This document shows, in pieces, positions 18,364 through 27,583 of a DNA stretch of 64,000 bases; the stretch's first letter is position 1; the number at the start of each line of letters is the position of its first letter. Made by a program: the position numbers and the translations under genes. Below the pieces are notes generated by a model. It searched no databases and was not told the DNA's origin. It saw only the letters and a list, made by a program, of their open reading frames with translations. This DNA comes from Aeromicrobium chenweiae (GTDB lineage: Bacteria; Actinomycetota; Actinomycetes; Propionibacteriales; Nocardioidaceae), in assembly GCF_003065605.1 (NCBI RefSeq), contig NZ_CP026952.1, positions 558,001 to 622,000 of the forward strand. The letters run 5' to 3'.

Positions 18364-19176
18364 ATGGCTCGGCTCAGCGGCAAGATCGCATTCATCACCG
18401 GCGCGGCACGAGGACAGGGTCGTTCCCACGCGGTGCGTCTCGCGTCCGAGGGTGCCGACATCATCGCCCTCGACCTGGCCGGGCCCCTGCCCGGAGTGCC
18501 CTACGAGTCGGCGACCCCGGCTGACCTCGACGAAACCGTCAGGCTCGTGGAGGCGGAGGGCCGACGCATCATCGCGTCCGTGGGTGACGTGCGCGACCTC
18601 GACGGCATGCGTGACTTCCTGGACGGTGCGGTGGCGGAGCTGGGCGGTCTCGACATCGTGGTGGCGAACGCCGGCATCTGCATCCCGGCCGCCTGGGACG
18701 AGGTGACCCCGCAGATCTTCAAGGACACCATGGACATCAATGTCACCGGCGTCTGGAACACCGTCATGGTCTCGGCCCAGCACCTGGTGGCGAGGGGTGG
18801 CGGCTCGGTCATCCTCATCAGCTCGTACGCGGGCAAGAAGGTGCAGCCGTTCATGGTCAGCTACACGACCAGCAAGCACGCCGTGACGGGGATGACCCGG
18901 GCGTTCGCCGCCGAGCTGGGCCGGCACCGGATCCGGGTCAACAGCATCCACCCCGGCGGCGTCAACACCCCCATGGGCTCGGGGGACATGCGCGCGGAGC
19001 TCGAGCGCGCAGGCGAGACGAACCCGCCGCTCAACGCGATGGGAACGCCCTTCGTCCCGCAGTACGCGGCCGAGCCCGAGGAGATCGCGGCGGCTGTCGC
19101 CTTCCTGGCCTCGGACGACTCGAGCTTCATCACGGCAGAGCACCTGAGCGTGGACGGCGGAGCCCAGTACTTCTGA
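18364..19176 (+). CDS. Mycofactocin-coupled SDR oxidoreductase
   Basis: 270 aa. The N-terminus (FITGAARGQGRSHAVRLASEG) and the inserted segment after ALDLAGPLPGVPYE are typical of the mycofactocin-associated SDR subfamily, which holds its NAD(H) tightly and passes electrons to the peptide-derived cofactor mycofactocin. Catalytic ISSYAGKKVQPFMVSYTTSK is present. The ATG at 18364 has GGAGGA upstream. It is monocistronic, but lies next to another mycofactocin-type enzyme (21821), so an alcohol-oxidising role in the adjoining catabolic island is likely. No mft biosynthesis gene is in the window. Confidence 0.82.
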   Translation: MARLSGKIAFITGAARGQGRSHAVRLASEGADIIALDLAGPLPGVPYESATPADLDETVRLVEAEGRRIIASVGDVRDLDGMRDFLDGAVAELGGLDIVVANAGICIPAAWDEVTPQIFKDTMDINVTGVWNTVMVSAQHLVARGGGSVILISSYAGKKVQPFMVSYTTSKHAVTGMTRAFAAELGRHRIRVNSIHPGGVNTPMGSGDMRAELERAGETNPPLNAMGTPFVPQYAAEPEEIAAAVAFLASDDSSFITAEHLSVDGGAQYF

Positions 19177-19205
19177 CCGTCACCCCGGCGTTCCGAGCAC
19201 CTCGT

Positions 19206-20180
19206 TCAGGCGAGGTGCCGGACGTCGCGGGGTGACAAGCCGAACGCCGACCTGAACAGGCGCGACAGGTGAGCGGGGTCCGGGATGCCCCACTGGGCCC
19301 CGATCGCCGCGATCGTCCGGTGCCGCAGGTGGGGGTTCTCCAGGTCACGCTTGATGTGTCGCAGCCGCTCGGAACGGATGTACCCCGCGACGGTCACGCC
19401 GGTCTCGGCGAACAGTCGGTGCAGATAGCGCAGGGAGAGCCCCGTTGCCGCCGCCACGGCCGGCGGGCTGAGGTCCGGATCGCTGAGGTGCATGCCGATC
19501 CAGGTCATGACGGTGACCTGACGCGCGTGGTCCGACAAAGGCTCCGGGGCGACGTCGACGACGGCCGCGGCGAGCAGCTCGACCAGGACCGACAGCAGTC
19601 GTGACGTCGCCGGGGCGGAGCACTCGGGCAAGCGGTCCCACAGCTGGGTCAGGTAGGAGTCGAAGATGGCGCCGGCGCCCGTGGTGGCCGAGAGGGGCGT
19701 GCGTTGCAGCGTCGCCAGCACGTCGTTGCGGATCGGCAGCCGGTCGCGCGGGATCAGCACGGCATCCGCGACGAAGGGAGCGAACTGGCGCACGTCGTAG
19801 GGACGCGTCGTGTCGTAGATCGTCAAGCAGCCGGGAGAGAGGATCCCCTCCCGCTCGTGCTGGCGGATGCCGGCGCTGCCCTCGCGCTCGATCAGCACCT
19901 TGAGCACCTCGGTCGGGAAGCTGCCGATCATGGGGTGCGTCCGTGCCACGTCCTGCTCGACCGAGCTGACCCGCATGATCGCCAGGCCGTCGATGGCATA
20001 CGCCTGGACCGATCCGTGGAACTTCCCGCTCGTGCGCGGGGAGACGTCCAGCGAGAGGTCCGCCGCGGCCAGCATCGAGCGGTACTCGTCCGAGTCGTTC
20101 GTGGTGCTGCGGGCGAGGCGGGGGCGGGGCGCGTTCCCGGCGTGGTGGAAGGGACCATCGTGGACACCTCCGTCTACCAA
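19206..20180 (-). CDS. AraC-family transcriptional regulator (5' end uncertain)
   Basis: AraC_binding_2-type ligand domain (from about STTNDSDEYRSM) followed by a C-terminal double helix-turn-helix (LSPPAVAAATGLSLRYLHRLF and the second HTH in GIPDPAHLSRLFRSAFGLSPRDV). The start is unclear. The reading frame is open to an ATG at 20339, but that would run through the divergent promoter. TTG 20180 is given here; the first ATG inside the domain is 20075. An ATG at 20158 with a perfect GGAGG 8 bases upstream is one frame off, which suggests a 1-base deletion in the C/G run near 20117-20128. It likely controls the divergent aldehyde/alcohol dehydrogenase operon. Confidence 0.75.
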   Translation of the reverse strand: MVDGGVHDGPFHHAGNAPRPRLARSTTNDSDEYRSMLAAADLSLDVSPRTSGKFHGSVQAYAIDGLAIMRVSSVEQDVARTHPMIGSFPTEVLKVLIEREGSAGIRQHEREGILSPGCLTIYDTTRPYDVRQFAPFVADAVLIPRDRLPIRNDVLATLQRTPLSATTGAGAIFDSYLTQLWDRLPECSAPATSRLLSVLVELLAAAVVDVAPEPLSDHARQVTVMTWIGMHLSDPDLSPPAVAAATGLSLRYLHRLFAETGVTVAGYIRSERLRHIKRDLENPHLRHRTIAAIGAQWGIPDPAHLSRLFRSAFGLSPRDVRHLA

Positions 20181-20191
20181 CCGATTGTATG
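20175..20191 (-). promoter_or_regulatory. TetR-regulon operator a (CATACAATCGGTTGGTA)
   Basis: One of seven copies of the 17-bp motif CWAMCGNNYGKWTGGTA, here read on the minus strand. It lies between the AraC gene and the aldehyde dehydrogenase operon. Confidence 0.6.
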
Positions 20192-20354
20192 ATTCACCCC
20201 ACCCTAAGCCCGTCGTCGTCCAGAGGGAAGTGGGAGCGGGCAAGAGGGAGCGCGGATGTGCAACGACCCGTGCACGCAGGGACAAGTCGTCGACTGTGAC
20301 CCAGGTTACGTTCGGTCGGCACCAGCAAACCGACAGCATCGAAGGGACACAGTC

Positions 20355-21824
20355 GTGACGACAACTACCTCAGCCTCTGCCGTGAGGAGCTTTGATCAGC
20401 TCTTCATCGGCGGCGAGTGGGTCGACTCCACCGGATCCGGACGCACCGATGTGATCTCGCCCAGCACCGGCGCCGTGATCGCTCACATCCCGGACGCGAC
20501 CGAGGCCGACATCGACAAGGCAGTCGCCGCGGCTCGTGCCGCGTTCAACGGTCCGTGGCGCGACACGACTCCCGCCGATCGGGGCGCGGCGCTCTCGCGG
20601 CTGGCCGACGAGATCGAGAAGCGCATCCCGGAGCTCGCCGAGACCTTCGCCCACGAGGTCGGGGCGCCCCTGGCGGTCGGGACGGGATTCCACGCGCTCT
20701 CGGTCACCATGCTGCGTCAGTTCGCCGCGATGCACGAGACGACGTCGTTCGTCGAGGTCCGTGAGGACGGTGGCGACCGGGTCCACATCGTGCGGGAGCC
20801 CGTCGGAGTCGTCGGCGCGATCATTCCGTGGAACGGTCCGATCGCCGCCGCGACCTGGAAGCTCGGCCCGGCCCTGGCGGCAGGCTGCACGGTCGTCCTG
20901 AAGCCGGCGCCCGAGGGCCCGCTGACGACGTTCATCCTCGCCGAGTGCATCGAGGCCGCGGGGCTGCCGGCCGGCGTCGTCAACATCGTGCCGGGCGGCC
21001 GCGAGGTCGGCGAGCACCTGGTCACCCACCCGGGCATCGACAAGATCGCCTTCACCGGAAGCACCGCCGCGGGCAAGCGGATCGCGAGCCTGTGCGGCGA
21101 GAGCATCACCCGCGTGACGCTCGAGCTGGGCGGCAAGTCCGCCGCCATCGTCGCGCCGGACATCGATCCGGCCGACGTCATCCCCACGCTCGTGCCGGCC
21201 GGGATCGGCCACACGGGGCAGGTCTGCGCGGCCATCACGCGCATCCTCGTCCCCCGCGAGCGTCAGGCCGAGTACGTCGAGGCCATCACCGCCGCGCTGG
21301 GCTCGATCACGGTCGGCGATCCCTTCGACCCCAGCACGGCCCTCGGCCCCCTCGCGATGGAGCGTCAGCGCGACCGCGTCGAGGAGTACGTCGAGATCGG
21401 CCGTCAGGAAGGTGCCACCGTGGCCGTGGGCGGAGGGCGTCCTGCCGGGCTCGACGACGGCTTCTACTTCGAGCCGACGCTGTTCACCGACGTCACCAAC
21501 GACATGCGGATCGCGCGCGAGGAGATCTTCGGCCCGGTCATCACGCTCATCGCGTACGACGGCATCGACGACGCCATCGCGATCGCGAACGACTCGCCCT
21601 ACGGGCTGGCCGGCGCCGTCTACTCGAACGACGAGGCCATCACGACCCGCGTGGCCCGTGAGGTGCGGACGGGCCAGATGTACGTCAACAACGCCGGCAT
21701 GTGCGTGACGCAGCCGTTCGGCGGATTCAAGGAGTCCGGCATCGGACGTGAAGGCGGGCCCGAGGGCCTCGCCGGATATCTCGAGACCAAGATGATCAAC
21801 TTCGGCCAGGAGGCAAACGCATGA
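20355..21824 (+). CDS. Aldehyde dehydrogenase (NAD(P)+)
   Basis: 489 aa, the usual ALDH length. The catalytic cysteine is in GHTGQVCAAITR (about residue 292) and the general base in VTLELGGKSA. PWNGPIAAATWKLGPALAAG and FTGSTAAGKRI form the cofactor site. The GTG at 20355 has GAAGGGA 8 bases upstream; longer in-frame starts were rejected. It overlaps the alcohol dehydrogenase gene by ATGA, so together they take a primary alcohol to the acid. The shape is nearest to the betaine/aminobutyraldehyde-like group, but substrate is not assignable. Confidence 0.88.
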   Translation: MTTTTSASAVRSFDQLFIGGEWVDSTGSGRTDVISPSTGAVIAHIPDATEADIDKAVAAARAAFNGPWRDTTPADRGAALSRLADEIEKRIPELAETFAHEVGAPLAVGTGFHALSVTMLRQFAAMHETTSFVEVREDGGDRVHIVREPVGVVGAIIPWNGPIAAATWKLGPALAAGCTVVLKPAPEGPLTTFILAECIEAAGLPAGVVNIVPGGREVGEHLVTHPGIDKIAFTGSTAAGKRIASLCGESITRVTLELGGKSAAIVAPDIDPADVIPTLVPAGIGHTGQVCAAITRILVPRERQAEYVEAITAALGSITVGDPFDPSTALGPLAMERQRDRVEEYVEIGRQEGATVAVGGGRPAGLDDGFYFEPTLFTDVTNDMRIAREEIFGPVITLIAYDGIDDAIAIANDSPYGLAGAVYSNDEAITTRVAREVRTGQMYVNNAGMCVTQPFGGFKESGIGREGGPEGLAGYLETKMINFGQEANA

Positions 21825-22945
21825 CGATTCACACCAAGGGTGCTCTGCTGTGGGAGCCCGGGACCAACTCCGGGTGGACGATCTCGGACATCGAGATCGA
21901 CCCGCCGAAGCGCGCAGAGGTCCTCATCAAGCTGACCGCCTCGGGACTGTGCCACTCCGACGCCCACCTCGACACCGGCGACATCCCGCTGCCGTACAAG
22001 CCCGTGCTGGGCGGGCACGAGGGCGCCGGCGTCATCCAGGAGGTCGGGCCCGAGGTGCACGACCTCAAGGTCGGCGACCACGTCGTCACGACCTTCCTGC
22101 CCTCCTGTGGCGTCTGCCGGTGGTGCTCCTCCGGCATGGGCAACCTGTGCGACGTCGGTGCCGGCGTGCTCAGCGGCTTCGCGCCCGACGGCACGAACCG
22201 CATCCACTCCGGTGGCCAGCCGGTCGGCGCGATGTCCTTCCTGGGCACGTTCTCGCCGTACGTCGTGGCACCGGTCAGCGGTGTCATCAAGATCGACAAG
22301 GACATCCCCCTGGAGAAGGCGGCCCTCGTCGGCTGCGGCGTCCCGACCGGCTGGGGCTCGGCCGTCAACTCGGCCGAGACGGGCGTCGGCGACACCGTCG
22401 TCGTGGTGGGCACGGGCGGTGTGGGCATCAACGCGGTGCAGGGTGCACGGCACGCCGGCGCGAGGACGATCGTGGCGATCGATCCCGTCGCGTTCAAGCG
22501 CGACATGGCCGAGCAGCTCGGCGCGACCCACGCGGTGGAGGACTTCGACAAGGGCATCGCCCTCGTGCGGGACCTGACCAACGGGGTCATGGCCGACCGC
22601 GTCATCCTCACCACGGGTGTCGCCTACGGCGACCTGATCGCGCCGTGCCTCGAGCTGACGCGCAAGGCCGGCACGCTGGTCGTCACGGCTGCCGCTCCCG
22701 CCATGCAGACGCAGGTCAACATGAACCTGCTCGACCTGACGATGTCGGGCAAGCGGATCCAGGGTGCGCTGTACGGATCGTGCAACGCGCGGGTCGAGGT
22801 GCCCAAGCTGCTCGACCTCTACCGGTCCGGCGCGCTGAAGCTGGACGAGCTGGTCACCCGCACGTACACCCTGGAGGAGATCAACCAGGGCTACACCGAC
22901 ATGTCGGAAGGTCGCAACCTGCGCGGCGTCATCGTGTACGAGTGA
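21821..22945 (+). CDS. NDMA-dependent (mycofactocin-type) zinc alcohol dehydrogenase
   Basis: 374 aa medium-chain dehydrogenase. Catalytic zinc ligands in SGLCHSD, the GGHEGAG segment and the downstream Cys; structural zinc loop CGVCRWCSSGMGNLC. Rossmann GTGGVGINAVQGA. The N-terminus TKGALLWEPGTNSGW is characteristic of the NDMA-dependent alcohol dehydrogenases (TIGR03989 group), whose tightly bound NADH is re-oxidised via mycofactocin. With the coupled aldehyde dehydrogenase it probably oxidises a primary alcohol before CoA activation. Confidence 0.88.
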   Translation: MTIHTKGALLWEPGTNSGWTISDIEIDPPKRAEVLIKLTASGLCHSDAHLDTGDIPLPYKPVLGGHEGAGVIQEVGPEVHDLKVGDHVVTTFLPSCGVCRWCSSGMGNLCDVGAGVLSGFAPDGTNRIHSGGQPVGAMSFLGTFSPYVVAPVSGVIKIDKDIPLEKAALVGCGVPTGWGSAVNSAETGVGDTVVVVGTGGVGINAVQGARHAGARTIVAIDPVAFKRDMAEQLGATHAVEDFDKGIALVRDLTNGVMADRVILTTGVAYGDLIAPCLELTRKAGTLVVTAAAPAMQTQVNMNLLDLTMSGKRIQGALYGSCNARVEVPKLLDLYRSGALKLDELVTRTYTLEEINQGYTDMSEGRNLRGVIVYE

Positions 22946-22968
22946 GCGACGACCTGAGCTGAGCACGA

Positions 22969-23004
22969 CCAGGACCGCGGGAGGCTCGCCTCCCGCGGTC
23001 CTGG
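22969..23004. terminator. Strong convergent hairpin
   Basis: CCAGGACCGCGGGAGGC (22969-22985) and its exact complement (22988-23004) form a 17-bp arm pair around TC. It separates two convergent genes, so it is probably bidirectional. Confidence 0.85.
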
Positions 23005-23022
23005 CATGCGCGGGCGGTGCGC

Positions 23023-25017
23023 TCAGGCCGGCGCCGGCTCCGCGTTCGTCCCCGCGAGATCCCGGACGGCCGCATGGGCCTGGTGCACGGCCTCGCCGAT
23101 GCGCGCGATCCCGGCCGCGTCGCCGATCAGGACGCACCGACGTCCCAGGGTGGTGAGCTCGGCGTGCAGGCCGGTGTTGCTGCGTCGGCCCTGCGCCAGG
23201 ACCACCGTCGCGGCGGGGACACGGCGGCTCTCGCCGGCGGACGTGAGCCCGACGTCGGACGGACCGATGGCGGTCAGGTGCGTCTCGGCCAGCAGCGTGA
23301 TGCGCGGATTGGCACGCAGCCGCCCCAGCAGGACCTTGCGGTACAGCGGCTCGGCGGCGCGGGAGAGCTCGCCGTCGCGCGACCGGGTCACCAGTGCGAC
23401 GTCCAGGCCGTGGACCGCGAGCAGCTCGGCGGTCTCGCAGCCGGTCTCACCGCCGCCGTAGACGACGGCGGGGCCCGGCAACGCCGCGACCACCGATTCG
23501 TCGCCGAGCAGGAGGTCGTACGCCGAGTGGACCGTGGGCCCGTCGTCGCCGGGGATGCCGTGCTCGAGCGAGGTCGTGCCCTGCGCCTGGATGACCGCGA
23601 ACGGGTCGAGGTCGACGATCAGGTCAGCGGTGGCCTCGACCCCGAGGCGGATGTCCACGGCCGAGGACTGCAGCCTCTCGACGAGGTAGTCCCGGTACCA
23701 CAGCAGGTTCTGCTTGTCCGGCGGAGCCGCGGAGGCGATCAGCCCGCCACCCAGCGACGCGGCGCGCTCGAACAGGATCACGTCGAACCCGACGGAGTCC
23801 GCCTGGATCGCGGCGGCCATCCCGCCGGGTCCGCCACCCACGACGACGATCCGCCGTCCGCGGCCGACGTCCCCGGTGATGAGGGGGACCAGCTCGCGGC
23901 CTGCCCGGGGATTCTCGGCGCAGCCGGTCGCCTCGTGCTTGAACACGCGGTCCGCGCACCAGTTGCAGCTCGTGCACGGACGGATGGGTGCGGTCAGGTC
24001 ACCCCGCGCCTTCGCAGCCCATGCGGGATCGGCCAGCAGCGGCCGGCCCAGGGCGATCAGGTCGACGTCGCCGGCCTCGAGCGCCGCCTCCGCGGTCTCG
24101 GGCCACCTGGTCCCGATGCCGGCGACGGGGACCTCGACGGCCTCCTTGATGCGGCGGGCGAGGTCGAAGCGCCACCCCTCCCGGGACATGGGGTCGATGG
24201 TGCGTTCGAGCGATCCGGCGATCGAGCCGGTGGACACGTCGATGCCGTCGACGCCCGCGGCGACGAGCAGGGGAGCGATCGCGACCATGTCCTCGATCGA
24301 CAGGCCACCGGCCATGTAGTCCTCGGCCGACAGGCGGTAGAGCAGAGGCCGGTCGCCGATCTCGGCCTTGACCGCGGAGATGACGGCGCGCGGGAACGCG
24401 AGCCGACGATCGAGGTCGCCGCCCCAGGCGTCGTCCCGGTGGTTCATGGCCGGCGACATGAAGGCGTGCAGCAGGTAGCCGTGGGCGCCGTGCAGCTCGA
24501 TCACGTCGTACCCCGCCGTGACGGCACGTGCCGCGGCCCGGGCGAAGCTCGCCACGACGTCCTCGACCTCGTCCTGGCCCAGGCCGCGGGCCCGGAGGGA
24601 CCCGTCGCGCCTGGACCGCACGTCGCTGGGGGCGATGGGCACCAGTCCGGGGCGGGGTGCGGCGAACTGACCCGGCATCTGGAGCTGGAGGCCGGCCACC
24701 GCCCCCTCGGCCTTGATCGCCGCCACCAGCCGGGCGTGGCCGGGAACCGCCCCGTCGTCGTCCAGGGTCACCTGGGTCTTCTCGGAGATGCCGAACCGGC
24801 TCGCGACGCAGGCGAACTCGACGACCACCAGCCCCACGCCGCCGCGGGCGCGCTCGGCGTAGTACGCGATCTGCGCGTCGGTGATCCAGCCCCGCTCGTC
24901 GGCCAGGCCCGTCGACATCGCGGCCATCACGATGCGGTTGGGCAGTGTCACCTGTCCCGCGGTGAGCGGGCTGAACAAACTCGCGAGCTTCATGGCCATC
25001 CTGTCTGCGTCCGACAT
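23023..25017 (-). CDS. FMN/FAD/4Fe-4S old yellow enzyme (2,4-dienoyl-CoA reductase-like)
   Basis: 664 aa. Residues about 10-340 form an OYE TIM barrel (LTAGQVTLPNRIVMAAMSTG; GYDVIELHGAHGYLLHAF). Then come the cluster cysteines CTSCNWC-x11-C (about residues 344-362), a FAD domain (RIVVVGGGPGGMAAAI) and an NAD domain (VVYGGGETGCETAELL). This is the DCR/FadH and trimethylamine-dehydrogenase architecture. It probably reduces an enoyl or dienoyl double bond in the island's pathway. The start is ATG 25017; M9 (24993) would also keep the barrel intact. Operator b lies 13 bp upstream, shared with the divergent gene. Confidence 0.88.
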   Translation of the reverse strand: MSDADRMAMKLASLFSPLTAGQVTLPNRIVMAAMSTGLADERGWITDAQIAYYAERARGGVGLVVVEFACVASRFGISEKTQVTLDDDGAVPGHARLVAAIKAEGAVAGLQLQMPGQFAAPRPGLVPIAPSDVRSRRDGSLRARGLGQDEVEDVVASFARAAARAVTAGYDVIELHGAHGYLLHAFMSPAMNHRDDAWGGDLDRRLAFPRAVISAVKAEIGDRPLLYRLSAEDYMAGGLSIEDMVAIAPLLVAAGVDGIDVSTGSIAGSLERTIDPMSREGWRFDLARRIKEAVEVPVAGIGTRWPETAEAALEAGDVDLIALGRPLLADPAWAAKARGDLTAPIRPCTSCNWCADRVFKHEATGCAENPRAGRELVPLITGDVGRGRRIVVVGGGPGGMAAAIQADSVGFDVILFERAASLGGGLIASAAPPDKQNLLWYRDYLVERLQSSAVDIRLGVEATADLIVDLDPFAVIQAQGTTSLEHGIPGDDGPTVHSAYDLLLGDESVVAALPGPAVVYGGGETGCETAELLAVHGLDVALVTRSRDGELSRAAEPLYRKVLLGRLRANPRITLLAETHLTAIGPSDVGLTSAGESRRVPAATVVLAQGRRSNTGLHAELTTLGRRCVLIGDAAGIARIGEAVHQAHAAVRDLAGTNAEPAPA

Positions 25018-25029
25018 GCGGCATCTTGT

Positions 25030-25046
25030 CTACCGCTCGTTTGGTA
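25030..25046 (+). promoter_or_regulatory. TetR-regulon operator b (CTACCGCTCGTTTGGTA)
   Basis: Second copy of the 17-bp motif. It lies between the divergent OYE and double-NTF2 genes and overlaps TAGGTT (25045-25050), a -10 candidate for the rightward transcript. TGTGACCTGAGTCATG, a CRP-like half-site element, follows at 25053-25068. Confidence 0.62.
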
Positions 25047-25092
25047 GGTTACTGTGACCTGAGTCATGTGACAAGGAGAGTGGGGAGCGGCG

Positions 25093-25902
25093 ATGCTGGA
25101 CCTGATGAGGCGGTACGTCCACGGCTTCGTGAACGCCCAGGACCCGGACGCCGCCCGCTCGATCATGGCCGCCGACTACCGGCTCCACATGGGCAGCGAC
25201 ACCCTCGTCGGGCGCGACGACCAGTACCTCCCCGCCGTGCTGCACCAGATGGCGCAGTTCCCTGGCCTCGGGTTCAGCATCCACGAGCTGATCACGGACG
25301 GTACTAGAACTGCCCTGCTGTTCAGTGAGCACGGTCACGCCGAACGGTCGCCCGGCCACGGTGCGGCGTGGCGTGGTGTCAGCATCTACCGCGCGGAGAA
25401 CGGCCTCCTGGCCGAGTGCTGGGTCGAGCAGGACCACTTCGGGCGCCGCCACCAGCTCGCCGTCGGCGAGGCGGAGCCGGTGCGCCCCGTCGCGCTGGAT
25501 CCGTGGTCGGCCCACGAGCCGGCGGACGACACCCGGCGTGAGCAGGCCGAGGTCGCGCTGCAGCAGTGGCTCGGCAGGCTCACGTCCTGGCCGCCGGCCG
25601 AGGGTGCGGTCGACGCCGGCTCCAGCGGGTCGACACAGCCGCGCATCGAGGTGACCTCCGTCGTCCTGAACGCCTTCGTGGTGGAGGGGGCCCGCGTGGC
25701 CTTCAACGCCACGATCGCCGGGACCTACCGCGGCGGCCTGCCCGACGCGGGAGATCCCGGCGTGCCGGTGACGACCGCGATCGGCGCCTTCGCCCGTCTG
25801 GCGGACGGCGAGCTGACCGATCTCGACGCGATCAGCAACCGGGTCCTGGTCCAGCGCCAGCTGCGCGCGGCCCGCGAGGGAACGGCGTCACGCACGCCCT
25901 GA
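25093..25902 (+). CDS. Double NTF2/SnoaL-like protein (paralogue 1)
   Basis: 269 aa cytosolic protein with two cone-shaped NTF2-like halves: about residues 1-130 (IMAADYRLHM, QFPGLGFSIHELI, AWRGVSIYR, VEQDHFGRR) and about 150-265 (AGTYRGGLPDAG, FARLADGELTDLD). Such folds bind hydrophobic ligands and include isomerases, cyclases and hydratases. It is clearly related to the protein at 37329-38123, which shares the DY.LHM, PGLGF, GVS.YR, VEQD.F and GGL.DA blocks. GGGGAG lies 5 bases before the ATG. It heads an operon with a CoA ligase and has operator b. No catalytic residues can be named. Confidence 0.75.
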   Translation: MLDLMRRYVHGFVNAQDPDAARSIMAADYRLHMGSDTLVGRDDQYLPAVLHQMAQFPGLGFSIHELITDGTRTALLFSEHGHAERSPGHGAAWRGVSIYRAENGLLAECWVEQDHFGRRHQLAVGEAEPVRPVALDPWSAHEPADDTRREQAEVALQQWLGRLTSWPPAEGAVDAGSSGSTQPRIEVTSVVLNAFVVEGARVAFNATIAGTYRGGLPDAGDPGVPVTTAIGAFARLADGELTDLDAISNRVLVQRQLRAAREGTASRTP

Positions 25903-25948
25903 GCAGCACCCACGTCAACCCAGAACACACGTCATGGAGGACCGCAGC

Positions 25949-27571
25949 ATGTGGATCAACGCAACAACCATCGGAGACCGCCTCGACCAGGAGGCCGATC
26001 GCAACGACGGGATCGCGTTGGTGATGGGTGATCGCCGACTGACCTACCGCGAGCTGTCCGACGCGAGCGACCAGGTCGCCGCCGGACTTCTCGGCCTCGG
26101 CGTCAAGCGTGGCGACCGGGTCGGCATCCTCATGCCCAACTCGGTTGACTTCGTCGTGTCGATCTTCGCGATCGCGAAGATCGCGGCCGTCATCGTGCCG
26201 GTCAATGCGCGGTTCAAGGCGCACGAGGCCTCCTACGTCATCGATCACGCGGAGATCTCCGTGATGCTGACGTCCGGGGATCCGTCCGGGGCGACGGACT
26301 TCCCGGGCCTGCTGGCCACCGTGATCTCCGAGGGCGGCATGGCCGAGGCGACCGTGGTCGACATGGGGGAGTCGCCGCGCGGGGGGTTCCTGACCCGCGA
26401 CGACCTGCTCGCCGCCGCGGTGCCCGTCGCGGACGTCAAGCGGGTGCAGGCCAGTGTCCGGCTGCGCGACATCGGCATCCTGATGTACACGTCGGGCACC
26501 ACCGCCCGCCCCAAGGGCTGCCTGCTGACCCACGAGGCCGTGGTCCGTCAGGGCGAGAAGGTCGCCCGCACGCGGTTCAACCTCACGCGTGAGGACGCCT
26601 TGTGGGATCCGCTGCCCCTGTTCCACTGCGGCGGCATCGTGCCGATGCTCGGCGTGTTCTCGGTCGGCGCCAAGTTCTGCCACCCGGGGTTCTTCGAGCC
26701 GGGGCCCTCGCTGCGGATGATCAAGGCCGAGCGCTGCACGGTGCTGTACCCCGCCTTCGAGGCGATCTGGCTGGGCCTGGTCGACCACGAGGAGTACGTG
26801 CCGGAGGAGCTGCAGCACGTCCGGCTCGTGCAGAACATCCACACGCCCGAGCGCATGGAGCAGTTCGCGGCGCAGATGCCCTGGGCCAGCCACGTCACGT
26901 CGTACGGCTCCACCGAGTGCGCGACCAACCTGACCATGGGGCTGGAGTTCGACAGCCCGGACCTGCGCCTGCGCACGCTCGGCCCGGTGGTCGACGGCAT
27001 GGAGGTGAAGATCGTCGATCCCGAGACGGGTCTCGAGGTCCCGCCGGGCGTCATGGGCGAGCTGTGCTTCCGCGGCTACTCGTGCTTCGAGGGCTACTAC
27101 AAGGACCCCGAGCTCACCGCCCAGGTGTTCGACGAGGACGGCTTCTTCCACTCCGGCGACCGCGCCTGCATCGAGGAGACCGGTCACCTGCTGTACGGCG
27201 GCCGGATCAAGGACATGCTCAAGGTCGGTGGCGAGAACGTCGCGGCGATCGAGATCGAGGACTTCCTCGCGACGCACCCCGCGGTCCGGGTCGTCCAGGT
27301 CGTGGGCGTCCCGGACGCACGCTACGACGAGGTGCCTGCCGCCTTCGTCGAGCTCGAGCCGGGCGCCGAGGCCACCGAGGCGGAGATCATCGCGTACTGC
27401 ATCGGTCGGGTCGCGACCTACAAGGTGCCGCGCTACGTGCGCTTCGTGACGTCCTGGCCGATGTCGGGCACCAAGATCAAGAAGTTCGAGCTGAGGGACC
27501 CCCTGGTTGCGGAGCTGACGGCCGACGGTGTGCCGCAGGCACCGAAGCCTGCAGCACAGCCGGCGTCGTAG
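25949..27571 (+). CDS. Acyl-CoA ligase (AMP-forming; CaiC/FadD-like)
   Basis: 540 aa ANL ligase. P-loop MYTSGTTARPKG (about residues 178-189), then GSTECATNL, FHSGDRACIEETGHLLYGGR, and the C-terminal lysine in MSGTKIKKFELR. It probably converts the island's carboxylic acid to its CoA thioester, the entry to beta-oxidation. The ATG at 25949 has GGAGG 8 bases upstream; the ATG at 25934 lies before that site. It follows the NTF2-like gene by 46 bp and converges on the hydratase gene with a 12-bp gap. Confidence 0.88.
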   Translation: MWINATTIGDRLDQEADRNDGIALVMGDRRLTYRELSDASDQVAAGLLGLGVKRGDRVGILMPNSVDFVVSIFAIAKIAAVIVPVNARFKAHEASYVIDHAEISVMLTSGDPSGATDFPGLLATVISEGGMAEATVVDMGESPRGGFLTRDDLLAAAVPVADVKRVQASVRLRDIGILMYTSGTTARPKGCLLTHEAVVRQGEKVARTRFNLTREDALWDPLPLFHCGGIVPMLGVFSVGAKFCHPGFFEPGPSLRMIKAERCTVLYPAFEAIWLGLVDHEEYVPEELQHVRLVQNIHTPERMEQFAAQMPWASHVTSYGSTECATNLTMGLEFDSPDLRLRTLGPVVDGMEVKIVDPETGLEVPPGVMGELCFRGYSCFEGYYKDPELTAQVFDEDGFFHSGDRACIEETGHLLYGGRIKDMLKVGGENVAAIEIEDFLATHPAVRVVQVVGVPDARYDEVPAAFVELEPGAEATEAEIIAYCIGRVATYKVPRYVRFVTSWPMSGTKIKKFELRDPLVAELTADGVPQAPKPAAQPAS

Positions 27572-27583
27572 GGGGCCGAGCGC

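Noticed and set aside
20181..20339. AraC start at ATG 20339
   Set aside because: It would place the coding region over the divergent promoter and operator, and the added residues do not look like an AraC N-terminus.
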